A stretch of DNA of 64,000 nt from Mesorhizobium sp. M4B.F.Ca.ET.058.02.1.1 (GTDB lineage: Bacteria; Pseudomonadota; Alphaproteobacteria; Rhizobiales; Rhizobiaceae): NCBI RefSeq assembly GCF_003952505.1, contig NZ_CP034450.1, positions 6,221,001 through 6,285,000 of the forward strand, given 5' to 3'. Under the pieces are notes generated by a model, which saw only the letters and a program-made list of their open reading frames with translations, was not told where the DNA came from and did no database searches. The position numbers were made by a program, and so were the translations under genes. Of this stretch, positions 53,150 to 62,724 are shown piece after piece. Position 1 is the first letter of the stretch. Each line of letters begins with the position of its first letter.

Positions 53150-53698
53150 TTGAGTACGCTATTTTTCCTGGAAGCATTTCTGCTTTTCGTCGCGCCGGGG
53201 CCAACCAACGCCCTTCTGATGGCAGGGGCTGTCAAACGCGAAAAGGCGGTCAGGCTTTTGATCGCGCAGGCCTGCGGGTACGGGATCGCCGCCGCCTGCT
53301 GGTTTTCGCTGCGTCCCTGGATGCCGCCCGGTGCCATCGAGGCACTGAAGCTGGTCGCCGCCGCATGGCTCGTAGTCCTTGGCCTGCGCCTGATAACAAG
53401 TGCCCGGATCAACGCCTCCAAGGATGGCGGCGCCATTTCCGTCCTGGCAACCAGTGCCCTCAATCCGAAGGCGTCTATCTATTGCCTGGCAATCGTGCCG
53501 ACAGACGCCGCAGCGCGGGCGCTGGCGATATTCTGGATTGTTCTCCCGATTATCACGGCTGCCACGGGATCGGTGTGGCTTCTACTCGGTAGCCGGCTTG
53601 GCGAAGACGGAAGAACAACAGACAGGGTAGCGGGCACGGCGCTCATTGCATTCGCCATGCTGCTGCTTCGACCATTGATACCCCTGATCGCGACCTAA
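53150..53698 (+). CDS. LysE-family-like small transporter
   Basis: A 182-residue membrane protein with five or six helices. MSTLFFLEAFLLFVAPGPTN is close to the LysE/RhtB start (FxxxPGPxN). The later part, ATSALNPKASIYCLAIVPT, also fits. The usual length is 200-210, so a helix may be reduced. LysE-type proteins export amino acids. It starts at TTG 53150 without a strong ribosome site. It is convergent with the CBS-BON gene. Confidence 0.75.
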   Translation: MSTLFFLEAFLLFVAPGPTNALLMAGAVKREKAVRLLIAQACGYGIAAACWFSLRPWMPPGAIEALKLVAAAWLVVLGLRLITSARINASKDGGAISVLATSALNPKASIYCLAIVPTDAAARALAIFWIVLPIITAATGSVWLLLGSRLGEDGRTTDRVAGTALIAFAMLLLRPLIPLIAT

Positions 53699-53739
53699 GG
53701 TTGGTCGCCACCGCTTGCTGCCGACTTCTGTCAGACCTA

Positions 53740-54438
53740 CTAGGACACAAGCACAACTGACAATGGTCCCGCGCAGAACAGGCTGTCCTTGACCGCCTTG
53801 ACGCCTGCAACGTTCTCCGCGGCAACCACAGCCGCCTTCCGCTGGCGCTCGTCAAAGATTGCGCCGCTCAGTTCGACAGTTCCTCGGTCGACACTCACCC
53901 CGATCAAGCCCCCGTTGCTCCAGGCTTGGCGTTTGAGCTCTGCCAGAACGTTCTTGCGGATGGAGTCGTCATCAGCCGTCGTCGCGCCCGATTTCGGCAG
54001 GACGCACAACAGCGCGCGCAGCAGGTCCGTGCGCGTGACGATGCCGACGAGCTTGCCTGCCTGGACGATCGGCACATTCTTGATCTTGTTCTCGGTCATC
54101 AACCCGACAATCTCGGCGAGCGAGGCACCGGGCGGCGCCGACACGACCTGACCTGTCATCACCTCGTCAACTCGACGTCCGCTTGCCAGGACGTATTCGT
54201 TGGCCAACTTGCCGGGGCCGACGACAAACTCCAGCCAGCGAGGACGAACACGCTGGGTGCCGAGCTCTTGACGGCGCAGGAAATCACCCTCGCTGATGAT
54301 GCCGGCAACTGTCCCGTCATCGCGGACGACCGGCAGGCAGCCGATCTTCCTGGCGAGCATCAGTTCGGCCGCATCGGCGATCGACGCGCCCGGACCTACG
54401 GTGACGACCGGCGTCGTCATTATGGCTTGGGCCTGCAT
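53740..54438 (-). CDS. CBS domain pair with C-terminal BON domain
   Basis: A soluble 232-residue protein. Two CBS domains (~5-60 and ~95-150) form one module that binds adenine nucleotides in other proteins: IMTTPVVTVGPGASIADAA with GCLPVVRDDGTVAGIISEGD, and VDEVMTGQVVSAPPGASLAE with KNVPIVQAGKLVGIVTRTDL. A BON domain follows (~165-225), with GGLIGVSVDRGTVELSGAIF. This layout is common in rhizobial low-oxygen clusters. AGGAGG is directly upstream of ATG 54438. The box at 54511 suggests FixK/Fnr control. Confidence 0.9.
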   Translation of the reverse strand: MQAQAIMTTPVVTVGPGASIADAAELMLARKIGCLPVVRDDGTVAGIISEGDFLRRQELGTQRVRPRWLEFVVGPGKLANEYVLASGRRVDEVMTGQVVSAPPGASLAEIVGLMTENKIKNVPIVQAGKLVGIVTRTDLLRALLCVLPKSGATTADDDSIRKNVLAELKRQAWSNGGLIGVSVDRGTVELSGAIFDERQRKAAVVAAENVAGVKAVKDSLFCAGPLSVVLVS

Positions 54439-54510
54439 TGCTGCCTCCTGATTTCCATCCAGCCCTTTATCGGATGCCGCCCATTGTCGGACGATTGAGC
54501 GATCGGGTCA

Positions 54511-54524
54511 TTGACCTGCGTCAT
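54511..54524. promoter_or_regulatory. FNR/FixK-like box upstream of the CBS-BON gene
   Basis: TTGACCTGCGTCAT: the left half is exact, the right half is TCAT instead of TCAA. It lies 73 nt before the CBS-BON start, between it and ccoS. Confidence 0.5.
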
Positions 54525-54542
54525 TTCAGAGGAGCGGCGCAG

Positions 54543-54695
54543 TCACTTTGGCGGCTCATCCCGATCGATCAGAATGCGCGCCGCGGCCCCATCAAGATCC
54601 TCGTACTGACCGCTCCTCAGGGCCCACAGGAAGCCAGTCAGTCCAAGCGCACCGAGGAACAGCGCCACCGGGATGAGGTAGACGAGCGTCGTCAT
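54543..54695 (-). CDS. ccoS: cbb3 oxidase maturation protein CcoS/FixS
   Basis: A 50-residue membrane protein. It begins MTTLVYLIPVALFLGALGLT with one membrane helix, then ALRSGQYEDLDGAAARIL, where the YEDLDG segment is typical of CcoS. The CcoS family is needed to put cofactors into the cbb3 oxidase. ATG 54695 overlaps the ccoI stop (ATGA). It ends the ccoGHIS unit. Confidence 0.9.
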   Translation of the reverse strand: MTTLVYLIPVALFLGALGLTGFLWALRSGQYEDLDGAAARILIDRDEPPK

Positions 54696-56983
54696 GAGGG
54701 TCGAACCAGCAGGCCGGGGGGTGCGCGCCGATCTTGCGGAGCGCTTTCAGCCGATGAACTTTTCGCTGAGCCTTGCAGTCGCAGGGCGTTTCCGATCACA
54801 AGCAGCGACGAGGCGGACATCGCGACCGCTGCGATGAGCGGCGTCACATGCCCAGATATGGCGATCGGCACCGCAAACGCGTTGTAGACGATCGCAATTG
54901 CGATGTTCTGCCCGATCAGTCGGCCCGCCTTGCGGGAAATGTCCAATGCCAAAGGCACAGCCAGGAGGCTTTCGCGCAGGAAGACGAAGTCGGCGGCATT
55001 GCGACCGACATCGGCCGCGGTCGCCGGGGCCATCGAGACATGCGCCGCACCAAGCGCGGGCGTGTCGTTCAGCCCATCGCCCACCATCAGAACCTTGTGG
55101 CCCTGCCTCGACAGAGCCCCGATCCGCTCGACCTTGCCGGACGGAAGCAGCGCCGGAACGTAGCTGTCGATATCCAGCGCCTTGGCGACTTCGGCACAGG
55201 CATTGGCGGTGTCGCCGGACAGCATCTCGACGGATACGCCGGCATCCTGCAACTTTGCGAGCGCTGCCTTGGCATCGGAGCGCGCCGCATCCTCGAACGC
55301 GAAGGCGGCGACGATCGTCCCGTTCTTCGAAAGCACCGTCCCGCCATAGCCGCCATATTTACCTTCGCCGCCGGTCCGTGCCTTCCATCCAGCCCATCCG
55401 CGCCGGCCGAGACGCCAGGTGTTGCCCTCTGTGCTGGCCTCGATACCAAAGCCTGGGTGCTCACCGACGGATCCGAGACTGGGTTGACCGGAAAAGCCCG
55501 CGAAACCGGCTATGGCCTTCGAGAACGGATGGCGCGAATGCGCGGCGATGTCTGCCGCGATCGCCAGCATGGTCGGGTCGATGGACGGCGCGTTGACCAG
55601 CCTTGGCTGGCCGAGCGTGAGCGTCCCGGTCTTGTCGAACAGTGCGGTATCGATCGCCGCCAGCCGTTCCATGGCCGAACCATCCTTGACCATGACACCG
55701 GCTTCGAACAGGCGTCGCGCCGCGACCACCTGCACGATCGGCACGGCGAGGCCGAGCGCGCATGGGCAAGTGATGATAAGAACGGCAATTGCGATCGTCA
55801 TTGCCAGGTGCCAGTCGCCGGACGCGACCATCCAGCCCAGGAACGTCAGCAAGGCCGCGAGGTGGACCACAGGTGCGTAGAGGGCAGAGACCCGGTCGGC
55901 GATCCTGCGATACTGGGAGCGGCCACCTTCTGCGGCTTCCATGAGCCGGACCATTTCGGCCAGGAAGGAATCCTTCGCGGCGGCCGTCGCCTGCATTTTC
56001 AGCGGACCGGTGAGATTGAGCGTGCCGGCCTGAACCTGCGCCCCCAGGCCCACGGTGCGGGGCGTGCTTTCCCCGGATACCAGCGAGCAATCGAGATCCG
56101 AGTTTCCGCTGAGGATGTTGCCATCGACCGGAATTCGCTCTCCGGCGGCGATGAGCAACTCCATGCCGGGTTCGATCTCGCCGACCGGCAGGTAGTCGCG
56201 GATGCCATCGCCACGCAGCACTACGGCGCCGCGCGCTGCGAGCCGTGCCAGTCCGTTCACCGCGGTCCGTGCCCGCTCCCGCATCACATGATCCAGTGTG
56301 CGGCCGATCAACAGGAAGAACAGCAGCGACACCGACGCGTCGAAATAGGCGTGGTCGCCGTGGTTGATCGTCTCGTAGAGGCTCATAGCGTAGGCCAGCG
56401 AGACGCCGACAGCGATCGGCACATCCATGTTCATGCGTCCATGACGCAGCGCATTCCAGGCCGAGCGGAAATAGATGCCGCCGGCGAAGGCGAGCGCGGG
56501 GATGGCGATCAGTGCAGACACCCAATGAAACAGATCGCGCGTCGGCCCCTCGGCGCCGGACCAGACGGACACCGAAAGCAGCATGATGTTGCCCGCCGCA
56601 AAGCCGGCGACCGCGACGGCGCGGATCAGTTCCGAGAGCGTCTTGTCCTGGCCGTCAGCCTCCGGATCGAACAGGTGCGCATCGTAGCCCAGCCGCCCAA
56701 GCGTGGCGACGATTGGCGGAACCTCGTCACCGTGCCACCGCACCGAAACGCGCTTTGTCGACAGATTGACGCGCGAGCTCTCGATACGCCCGAGCTTTCC
56801 AAGCGCTGTCTCGATCGTCTGAATGCAGGCTGCGCAGTGAACCGCCGGTACCGAGAGATCCGTTTGGCGCAGGTCCCCGCCAAGCGAGCGGCTAGCCAAC
56901 CGCATTTCCTGGCTTGACGGCAGGGCGGCTGCGCTCTCGTTCAGAGCCAACGCCATTTCAGCGCCCGGTGCACAACAGCTCAT
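54692..56983 (-). CDS. ccoI: Copper-transporting P1B-type ATPase CcoI/FixI
   Basis: A 763-residue copper pump that supplies the cbb3 oxidase. The N-terminus MSCCAPGAEMAL has a Cys pair, followed by an HMA domain with VHCAACIQTIE. The membrane CPC motif is ITCPCALGLAVP, the phosphorylation site is LFDKTGTLTLG, and MVGDGLNDTPALGAA is the hinge. The family transports Cu(I) into the periplasm. It overlaps its neighbours on both sides by ATGA. It is the largest gene of the ccoGHIS unit, which depends on the box at 59101. Confidence 0.95.
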   Translation of the reverse strand: MSCCAPGAEMALALNESAAALPSSQEMRLASRSLGGDLRQTDLSVPAVHCAACIQTIETALGKLGRIESSRVNLSTKRVSVRWHGDEVPPIVATLGRLGYDAHLFDPEADGQDKTLSELIRAVAVAGFAAGNIMLLSVSVWSGAEGPTRDLFHWVSALIAIPALAFAGGIYFRSAWNALRHGRMNMDVPIAVGVSLAYAMSLYETINHGDHAYFDASVSLLFFLLIGRTLDHVMRERARTAVNGLARLAARGAVVLRGDGIRDYLPVGEIEPGMELLIAAGERIPVDGNILSGNSDLDCSLVSGESTPRTVGLGAQVQAGTLNLTGPLKMQATAAAKDSFLAEMVRLMEAAEGGRSQYRRIADRVSALYAPVVHLAALLTFLGWMVASGDWHLAMTIAIAVLIITCPCALGLAVPIVQVVAARRLFEAGVMVKDGSAMERLAAIDTALFDKTGTLTLGQPRLVNAPSIDPTMLAIAADIAAHSRHPFSKAIAGFAGFSGQPSLGSVGEHPGFGIEASTEGNTWRLGRRGWAGWKARTGGEGKYGGYGGTVLSKNGTIVAAFAFEDAARSDAKAALAKLQDAGVSVEMLSGDTANACAEVAKALDIDSYVPALLPSGKVERIGALSRQGHKVLMVGDGLNDTPALGAAHVSMAPATAADVGRNAADFVFLRESLLAVPLALDISRKAGRLIGQNIAIAIVYNAFAVPIAISGHVTPLIAAVAMSASSLLVIGNALRLQGSAKSSSAESAPQDRRAPPGLLVRPS

Positions 56984-57474
56984 TGCAGCGCTCCATGGGA
57001 GATCATGATTCTACGGACGTCGCGATAGGGTTCCGCGAGACCGGCATCGGCATCGACTTCGACGATCCAGACGCCATCTCTCGGCGTGTGCTGCGCTGCA
57101 AATTCTTGGCCCGTGGAGGCCAGAATGATGGACTTGTCCTCTGCCTCGTAGGCGGGGTGGCGAAACAAAACCTTCACCGCGTGCAGGGGAACGGGTTTGC
57201 CTGCGGCATCGCTGAGGCCGTAGCGGACCTCACCCCATGCGATCGTCAGTTTGCCGGTCCAGCCGAGCGCCGCCCGCGCGCGCCCTTCCTCGGCCTTTCG
57301 GTTAAACTGCTGGCTCGCCACATAGGTGTTTTCGACAACGAGCCCGGTCCAACTCTTGCTGGCCAGCGTCGCCATGGTCAGGTTGACGCCAATGACCACG
57401 CCGAAGAAGCCGAGAATAATGAACAGCATATGCCGGCCGGTGAATTCGCGGGATTTCTGCGAATGGGCGCTCAT
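56980..57474 (-). CDS. ccoH: cbb3 oxidase biogenesis protein CcoH/FixH
   Basis: A 164-residue FixH-type protein. One membrane helix near the N-terminus (FTGRHMLFIILGFFGVVIGV) anchors a periplasmic domain with NTYVASQQFNRKAEE and DGVWIVEVDADAG. CcoH helps assemble the cbb3 oxidase and works with CcoI. ATG 57474 overlaps the ccoG stop (ATGA), and its own stop overlaps ccoI, so the whole unit is translationally linked. Confidence 0.93.
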   Translation of the reverse strand: MSAHSQKSREFTGRHMLFIILGFFGVVIGVNLTMATLASKSWTGLVVENTYVASQQFNRKAEEGRARAALGWTGKLTIAWGEVRYGLSDAAGKPVPLHAVKVLFRHPAYEAEDKSIILASTGQEFAAQHTPRDGVWIVEVDADAGLAEPYRDVRRIMISHGALQ

Positions 57475-59041
57475 CTGGCGGGCTCCGGTGCATTGAACGT
57501 GGCCGTGTATTCGGCGGATTCGAGGCCGGCCTTGTCCTCGATCAGGAACTTGAAGCTCTGCGCGGCGCCGCCGATCTGGTCGGCTGGCTGGCGGACGAAG
57601 ACCTTCAGCGTCTTCAGCCGGTCGGGATCGGCCAGGGTGGCGAAAGAGCGGGCGGGGGGAAGCTCAATGCCGACCGCGCTCATCTCGGCGCCCGGCAGGC
57701 CTTGCAATGTGACGACGATCGTCCTCGGCTCGGGGATCATGTTGAGCAGCTTGACGGTGTAGCCGTTGCGGATCGAGCCGTCCGAGAGCGTCACGAATTG
57801 CGGATTGCGGTCGTGCAGGACGTTGAGCTCCAGGCGCTCGCGGGTCAGCAGCGAATAGAGCAGCGCGAGCCCGACCGCCGACCATGCGCCCAGATAGATG
57901 AAGGTGCGCGGACGGAAGATCTTGCGAATGTGGAAATGCGCCAACTTTTCCGAAAAGGCGCCGTCGGCAGTTCGCACCAGCGAGGGATCCACCGGGCGTG
58001 ACCCCCCGCAGTGGCCACAGCCATGTTGGCATTGTAGTCGGACAATGTCGCATAGGAGATCAGTCCGCGCTGCCTGCCGAGCTTGTCCATCACGCTGTCG
58101 CAGGCATCGATGCAGAGCGCGCAGGTGATGCATTCGAGCTGCTGACCGTCCCGAATGTCGATACCCATCGGGCAGACAGCGACACAGGCATTGCAGTCGA
58201 CGCAATCGCCAACTAGCTGTCCGGCGGCAAGGGCTTTCTTGGCATGGCGCGAGCGGGGCTCGCCGCGCCAGTCATTGTAAGTCACAGTGAGCGAATTCTC
58301 GTCCAGCATGGCGGCCTGGATGCGCGGCCATGGGCACATGTAGGTACAGACCTGTTCGCGCATCAGCCCGCCGAATGTGTAGGTGGTCGCCGTCAGCACG
58401 AGGATGGTCACATAGGCGACCGGCGCGGCCGTGCCATGGAAAACCTCACCGGCCAGTGTCGGCGCATCGGCGAAATAGAAGATCCAGGCGCCGCCGGTTG
58501 CTGCCGCTATCACCAGCCAGATGGCGTGCTTCGATGCACGCAGCACCAGCTTGCGTGCCGTCCATGGGCCGGCGTCAAGCTTCATGCGGGCGTTGCGATC
58601 GCCTTCGATCGCCCGCTCCACCACCAGGAACAGGTCGACCCATACGGTCTGCGGGCAGGTATAGCCGCACCAAGCGCGGCCGACCGTGGATGTAATCAGG
58701 AAGAGGCCGATGCCGGCCATCATCAGAAGTCCAGCGACGTAGTAGAATTCCTGCGGCCATATCTCGATGAAGAAGAAGTAGAAGCGGCGGTTGGCGAGAT
58801 CGAGCAGCACTGCCTGATCGGGCGCGAACGCGCCGCGATCCCACCGCAGCCATGGCGTCAGGTAGTAGATGCCCAGCGTGATCGCCATCACCAGCCATTT
58901 GAAGCGGCGAAAGCTGCCTGAAGCGCGTTTCGGGAAGATCTTCCTGCGCGGGGCATAAAGCGGCTGCCGGACCCTGGCGGAGTTGACCGCCTCTGCCTCC
59001 AGCCGTTCCACCTGCGTCTGATCCAGCACCTTCATCTCCAT
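57471..59041 (-). pseudogene. ccoG: CcoG/FixG iron-sulfur protein gene with a frameshift
   Basis: Together the two frames make a normal CcoG of about 523 residues, but one base is missing. The first frame (59041 to 57845) has YNANMAVATAGG, then leaves the family. The rest, from RPVDPSLVRTADGAFS to the stop at 57471, is in another frame. The break falls in a run of six C (58002-58007; G on the coding strand), where one more base would restore the frame. The N-terminal part has membrane helices, WCGYTCPQTVW, and the ferredoxin-type motifs CVDCNACVAVCPMGIDIRDG and CITCALCIDACD. CcoG reduces copper for CcoI. A sequencing error, a real mutation and ribosomal slippage cannot be told apart. Confidence 0.85.
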
Positions 59042-59100
59042 TTGCGCACGACCGATAATCCCGCCCGAGCAACTCTTGCCGCCGGACGGGCTTCGCCGCG

Positions 59101-59114
59101 TTGATGCAGGTCAA
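59101..59114. promoter_or_regulatory. FNR/FixK box upstream of ccoG
   Basis: TTGATGCAGGTCAA: TTGA and TCAA halves exact, 60 nt before the ccoG start on the minus strand. It should control the ccoGHIS unit. Confidence 0.7.
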
Positions 59115-59136
59115 TCTTCACATGACGGAATGAAAC

Positions 59137-59160
59137 GAGGCCCGGCGCTGGCCGGGCCTC
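59137..59160 (-). terminator. Terminator hairpin after ccoNOQP
   Basis: GAGGCCCGGC (59137-59146) and GCCGGGCCTC (59151-59160) pair perfectly around a 4-nt loop, 41 nt after the ccoP stop. On the minus strand it is followed by GTTTCATT. It probably ends the ccoNOQP transcript before the ccoG promoter. Confidence 0.75.
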
Positions 59161-59200
59161 TACGCTTTGGCGGCCGAGGGCCGAGAATAGGCCCCGCCTC

Positions 59201-60064
59201 CTATTCTCCGCCGCCAAGCGAATGGACGTAGACCGCAAGCTCCTTGACCTTGGTCTCGCCGAGACGTCCGATCCAGGCTGGCATGACGCCATGTTTCGGC
59301 ACGCGGACCTGGGCCGCGATGGCCATCTCGCCCGATCCGTAGAGCCAGATCGCATCGGTCAGGTCGGGCGCCCCGAACTCCCTGTTGCCCTTCGCATTAG
59401 CGTCATGGCAGGCGACGCAATTTTCCGCGAACACCTTGGCGCCGGGCTCGATCAGGCCTTTGTCCTGGACCGGACCGGAAAGGCTGGCGACATAGGCGCT
59501 GACCTGCTTGATCTGGTCGCCCGTGATGATGTCGCCAAAGGCAGGCATTTCCGATTGCCGCGTATCAGGATTGGAGGCGAAGCGGATGCCGTGCATGATT
59601 GTCTGCTCGAGCTGCTCGGCATTGCCGCCCCACAACCAGTCGTCGTCGTTGAGGTTGGGGAAACCCGCGGATCCTTGGGCGCCTGAGCCGTGGCACTGCA
59701 CACAATTGACCTTGAACGTCGCTCCGCCGGCCGCAACCGCGAATTCACGCAGCGCGTCATCAGCAGCGATCTCGGAGACGGTCTTCGCCTGGATGGCGGC
59801 GACATACTTGCCTTTTGCGGCTTCGGCAGCGGCCAACTCGTTCTTGACATCGTTGCGGCTGGAGTAGCCGAGCACGCCCCTTGTCGCCGAAGACAGCATT
59901 GGCCACGCCGGGTAGGCGATGGTGTAGCCGATCGCCCAGGCGATGGTGATGTAGAAGGTTATCACCCACCAGCGGGGAAGAGGGTTGTTGAGCTCCTTGA
60001 TGCCGTCCCACTCATGGCCGGTCGTCGAGATGCCCGAGACGTCGTCGATATGCTCTGTGCTCAT
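59201..60064 (-). CDS. ccoP: cbb3-type cytochrome c oxidase subunit III, CcoP/FixP
   Basis: A 287-residue dihaem cytochrome c subunit. The N-terminus (MSTEHIDDVSGISTTGHEWD, then LNNPLPRWWVITFYITI) is the classic CcoP start with one membrane helix. Two haem-binding CxxCH sites follow: NCVQCHGSGAQG and NCVACHDANAKG, each with a later Met ligand. Electrons pass from here through CcoO to CcoN. The start is ATG 60064, 2 nt after ccoQ. It is the last gene of the oxidase operon and is followed by a strong hairpin. Confidence 0.95.
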   Translation of the reverse strand: MSTEHIDDVSGISTTGHEWDGIKELNNPLPRWWVITFYITIAWAIGYTIAYPAWPMLSSATRGVLGYSSRNDVKNELAAAEAAKGKYVAAIQAKTVSEIAADDALREFAVAAGGATFKVNCVQCHGSGAQGSAGFPNLNDDDWLWGGNAEQLEQTIMHGIRFASNPDTRQSEMPAFGDIITGDQIKQVSAYVASLSGPVQDKGLIEPGAKVFAENCVACHDANAKGNREFGAPDLTDAIWLYGSGEMAIAAQVRVPKHGVMPAWIGRLGETKVKELAVYVHSLGGGE

Positions 60065-60066
60065 GA

Positions 60067-60216
60067 TCAGTCGTCCTTGAGGGGAATGCGGGCGGCTTCG
60101 TCAGCTTGGCTGCGACCGCCGGGCCGCAGTGCGAAGGCAATGCATCCGACAAAGAACAGCGCCATGGCGAGCAGGCCCCAGCTGTCGGCGAATTCCCGCA
60201 TCAGATTGTAATCCAT
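60067..60216 (-). CDS. ccoQ: cbb3 oxidase small subunit CcoQ/FixQ
   Basis: A 49-residue membrane protein: MDYNLMREFADSWGLLAMAL and FFVGCIAFALRPG, one helix followed by a short charged tail. CcoQ stabilises the cbb3 complex. The ATG at 60216 has GAGGAG upstream. It lies between ccoO (11-nt gap) and ccoP. Confidence 0.93.
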   Translation of the reverse strand: MDYNLMREFADSWGLLAMALFFVGCIAFALRPGGRSQADEAARIPLKDD

Positions 60217-60227
60217 GGTCGGTCTCC

Positions 60228-60959
60228 TCAGCGGTAGCCGGCGGCTTCGTCGTAGGTCTTGAAATCGACCAGAGTGCCGAGCATCTGGAGATAAGCGACC
60301 AAGGCATCCATCTCGGTGACCTGCAGCGGATTGCCGTCGAAGTCGCCGACCTTGGCTTTCGGATAGCGCTTTTCCAGGCCGGACGTGTCGGCACTGGGAT
60401 CGGCCTGTGCCATCAGATCGGCATTGGCGTTGGCGATCATGTCGTCGGAATAGGGGACACCGACCCGGCTGTTGGCGACCAGATGCGTCGAGAAGTTCTT
60501 CACCTCGACCGGCGTATCCTTCAGGAAGGCATAGCGAGGCATGATCGATTCCGGCACCACCGAACGCGGATCGGCGAGGTGCTGCACATGCCAAGCGTTG
60601 GAGTAGCGATCGCCGACGCGCGCGAGATCGGGGCCGGTTCGTTTGGAGCCCCACTGGAACGGATGATCGTACATCGACTCCGCCGCCAGGCTGTAGTGAC
60701 CGTAGCGCTCGACCTCGTCGCGGAACGGCCGGATCATCTGGCTATGGCAGAGATAGCAGCCCTCGCGCACATAGATGTTGCGCCCCGCGAGTTCGAGCGG
60801 CGAATAGGGCCGCATGCCTTCGACCTTCTCGATCGTGTTGTCGAGATAGAAGAGCGGTGCGATCTCGACGATGCCGCCGACAGTCACCACGAGCAGCGAG
60901 CCAATGAGAAGAAGCGTCGCGTTCTTCTCGATGATTGCGTGTTTGTCCATCAAGCCCAT
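60228..60959 (-). CDS. ccoO: cbb3-type cytochrome c oxidase subunit II, CcoO/FixO
   Basis: A 243-residue monohaem cytochrome c. One membrane helix lies near the N-terminus ([20 protein letters not shown]). The haem site is [20 protein letters not shown], the hallmark of CcoO, with later Met residues such as SIMPRYAFL. It carries electrons from CcoP to the CcoN active site. The ATG at 60959 is 10 nt after ccoN, so the operon order is N-O-Q-P. Confidence 0.95.
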   Translation of the reverse strand: MGLMDKHAIIEKNATLLLIGSLLVVTVGGIVEIAPLFYLDNTIEKVEGMRPYSPLELAGRNIYVREGCYLCHSQMIRPFRDEVERYGHYSLAAESMYDHPFQWGSKRTGPDLARVGDRYSNAWHVQHLADPRSVVPESIMPRYAFLKDTPVEVKNFSTHLVANSRVGVPYSDDMIANANADLMAQADPSADTSGLEKRYPKAKVGDFDGNPLQVTEMDALVAYLQMLGTLVDFKTYDEAAGYR

Positions 60960-60969
60960 GTGTGGCTCC

Positions 60970-62580
60970 TTATTCGGCAGGCTGGAGGGCGGGCTCGGAA
61001 CCCGGCAACGGTTGCTCCTCGCGCTGGTAGCCGAGGATGGTCATGGTGATGTTCCAGGCCATCAGCAGCGCGCCGGAGAGATACATCGCGCCGCCCGCAG
61101 CCCGCATCACATAGTAGGGATGCATGGCAGCGACGGTTTCGGCGAAGGAGTAGACCAAGAAGCCCTGCTCATCATATTCGCGCCACATCAGGCCCTGCAT
61201 GATGCCGGAAACCCACATCACCGCGGCGTAGACGACGATCCCCAGCGTGGCCAGCCAGAAGTGCCATGTGACGAGCCGCAGCGAATACAGACGCTCGCGG
61301 TTCCAAAGTTTAGGCACCATGTAATAGATCGCGCCGAACGAGATCATGCCAACCCAGCCGAGCGCGCCGGAATGGACGTGGCCGATGGTCCAGTCCGTGT
61401 AGTGCGACAGCGAGTTGACCGCCTTGATCGACATCATCGGACCTTCGAAGGTCGACATGCCGTAGAAGGCGATGGCTACGACCATCATGCGGACAATCGG
61501 ATCGGTGCGGATCTTGTCCCAGGCGCCGGAGAGCGTCATGAGGCCGTTGATCATGCCACCCCAGGAAGGCATCCACAGCATGATCGAGAACACCATGCCC
61601 AGCGTCTGCGCCCAGTCGGGCAGGGCGGTATAGTGCAGGTGATGGGGGCCCGCCCAAATGTAGAGAAAGATGATCGCCCAGAAGTGGATGATCGAAAGCC
61701 GGTAGGAGTAGACCGGCCGGTTCACTTGCTTGGGCACGAAATAGTACATCATGCCGAGGAACCCGGCGGTCAGGAAGAAGCCAACGGCGTTGTGGCCGTA
61801 CCACCACTGCGTCAGCGCGTCCTGAACGCCGGAAAAGGCGGAATAGCTTTTCGAGCCCAGCAGCGAGGCGGGCATTGAGAGGTTGTTGACGACATGCAGC
61901 ATCGCGATGGTGACGATGAAGGACAGGTAGAACCAGTTCGCGACGTAGATGTGCGGTTCCTTGCGCTTCAGGATCGTGCCGAGGAACAGGATGAGATAAG
62001 CGACCCAGACGATGGTCAGCCAAAGGTCCACATACCATTCGGGTTCGGCGTATTCGCGGCTCTCGGTGATGCCAAGCAGGTAGCCGGTCGCGGCCATGAC
62101 GATGAAAAGCTGATAGCCCCAGAACACGAACCAGGCGAGATCGCCGCCGAAGAGCCGGGCGCGGCAGGTGCGCTGCACAACATACAGAGACGTGCAAAGC
62201 AGCGCATTGCCGCCGAAGGCGAAGACAACGCCGGATGTGTGCAGCGGCCGCAGGCGGCCGAAGTTGAACCAAGGCTGGATGTTGAGGTCCGGGTAGGCAA
62301 GCTGCAAGGCAATGATCACGCCGACCAGCATGCCGACGACGCCCCAGAACATCGTTGCGATGGCACCGTAACGGACCGGCCCATCCATATAGGCGGAGGG
62401 ATCAATCGGGACGGGCGCTGCAAAGCTCGTGTTGCGCAGGAGGACAACGACAGAACCGAGCAACACAAAGAACAGCACCCACATGTGCTGCCGGAAAGGT
62501 TCGTCGACACCAAAGCCGGCTGCCACCAGCGCCAGGAAGGTGAAGAAGCACAACAAGACAATTTCCGTGCCGAATTTCAT
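60970..62580 (-). CDS. ccoN: cbb3-type cytochrome c oxidase catalytic subunit I, CcoN/FixN
   Basis: A 536-residue haem-copper oxidase with about twelve helices and the high-affinity oxygen site used at low oxygen. Family signs include [60 protein letters not shown], and [14 protein letters not shown] with haem- and copper-binding His residues. The frame opens far upstream at 62955, but ATG 62580 gives the standard N-terminus ([15 protein letters not shown]). The FixK box at 62660 is 80-93 nt upstream of this start. It begins the ccoNOQP operon. Confidence 0.96.
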   Translation of the reverse strand: MKFGTEIVLLCFFTFLALVAAGFGVDEPFRQHMWVLFFVLLGSVVVLLRNTSFAAPVPIDPSAYMDGPVRYGAIATMFWGVVGMLVGVIIALQLAYPDLNIQPWFNFGRLRPLHTSGVVFAFGGNALLCTSLYVVQRTCRARLFGGDLAWFVFWGYQLFIVMAATGYLLGITESREYAEPEWYVDLWLTIVWVAYLILFLGTILKRKEPHIYVANWFYLSFIVTIAMLHVVNNLSMPASLLGSKSYSAFSGVQDALTQWWYGHNAVGFFLTAGFLGMMYYFVPKQVNRPVYSYRLSIIHFWAIIFLYIWAGPHHLHYTALPDWAQTLGMVFSIMLWMPSWGGMINGLMTLSGAWDKIRTDPIVRMMVVAIAFYGMSTFEGPMMSIKAVNSLSHYTDWTIGHVHSGALGWVGMISFGAIYYMVPKLWNRERLYSLRLVTWHFWLATLGIVVYAAVMWVSGIMQGLMWREYDEQGFLVYSFAETVAAMHPYYVMRAAGGAMYLSGALLMAWNITMTILGYQREEQPLPGSEPALQPAE

Positions 62581-62659
62581 GGCATGTCCCGACCTTGGAT
62601 TCTGGTGCGCGGACGTCGATCCGCATCGGCACCAATTCCGCAGTTGCTGCGGTGTCGCC

Positions 62660-62673
62660 TTGATCCAGGTCAA
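62660..62673. promoter_or_regulatory. FNR/FixK box between ccoN and the hemerythrin gene
   Basis: TTGATCCAGGTCAA has both TTGA and TCAA halves exact and one base off TTGAT-N4-ATCAA. It lies 80 nt from the ccoN start on the minus strand and 52 nt from the hemerythrin start on the plus strand, so one box may serve both. Confidence 0.75.
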
Positions 62674-62724
62674 AGCCGCCTTGTTTTGGATTGGGCAGCC
62701 TCGATCCAGCCAAGGGAGACTGCA

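Noticed and set aside
54773..56917. Long open frame on the plus strand, 714 codons, opposite ccoI
   Set aside because: It is antisense to a gene with clear P-type ATPase motifs, has a composition rich in Arg/His/Gln, and no ribosome site; a high-GC shadow.
58002..58007. Programmed frameshift in ccoG
   Set aside because: A C6/G6 run can slip, but no stimulator hairpin or conserved slippery motif was evident; a simple deletion or sequencing error is more likely.
61894..62724. Upstream extension of the hemerythrin frame over ccoN
   Set aside because: It is antisense to ccoN; the TTG at 62725 has a strong ribosome site.
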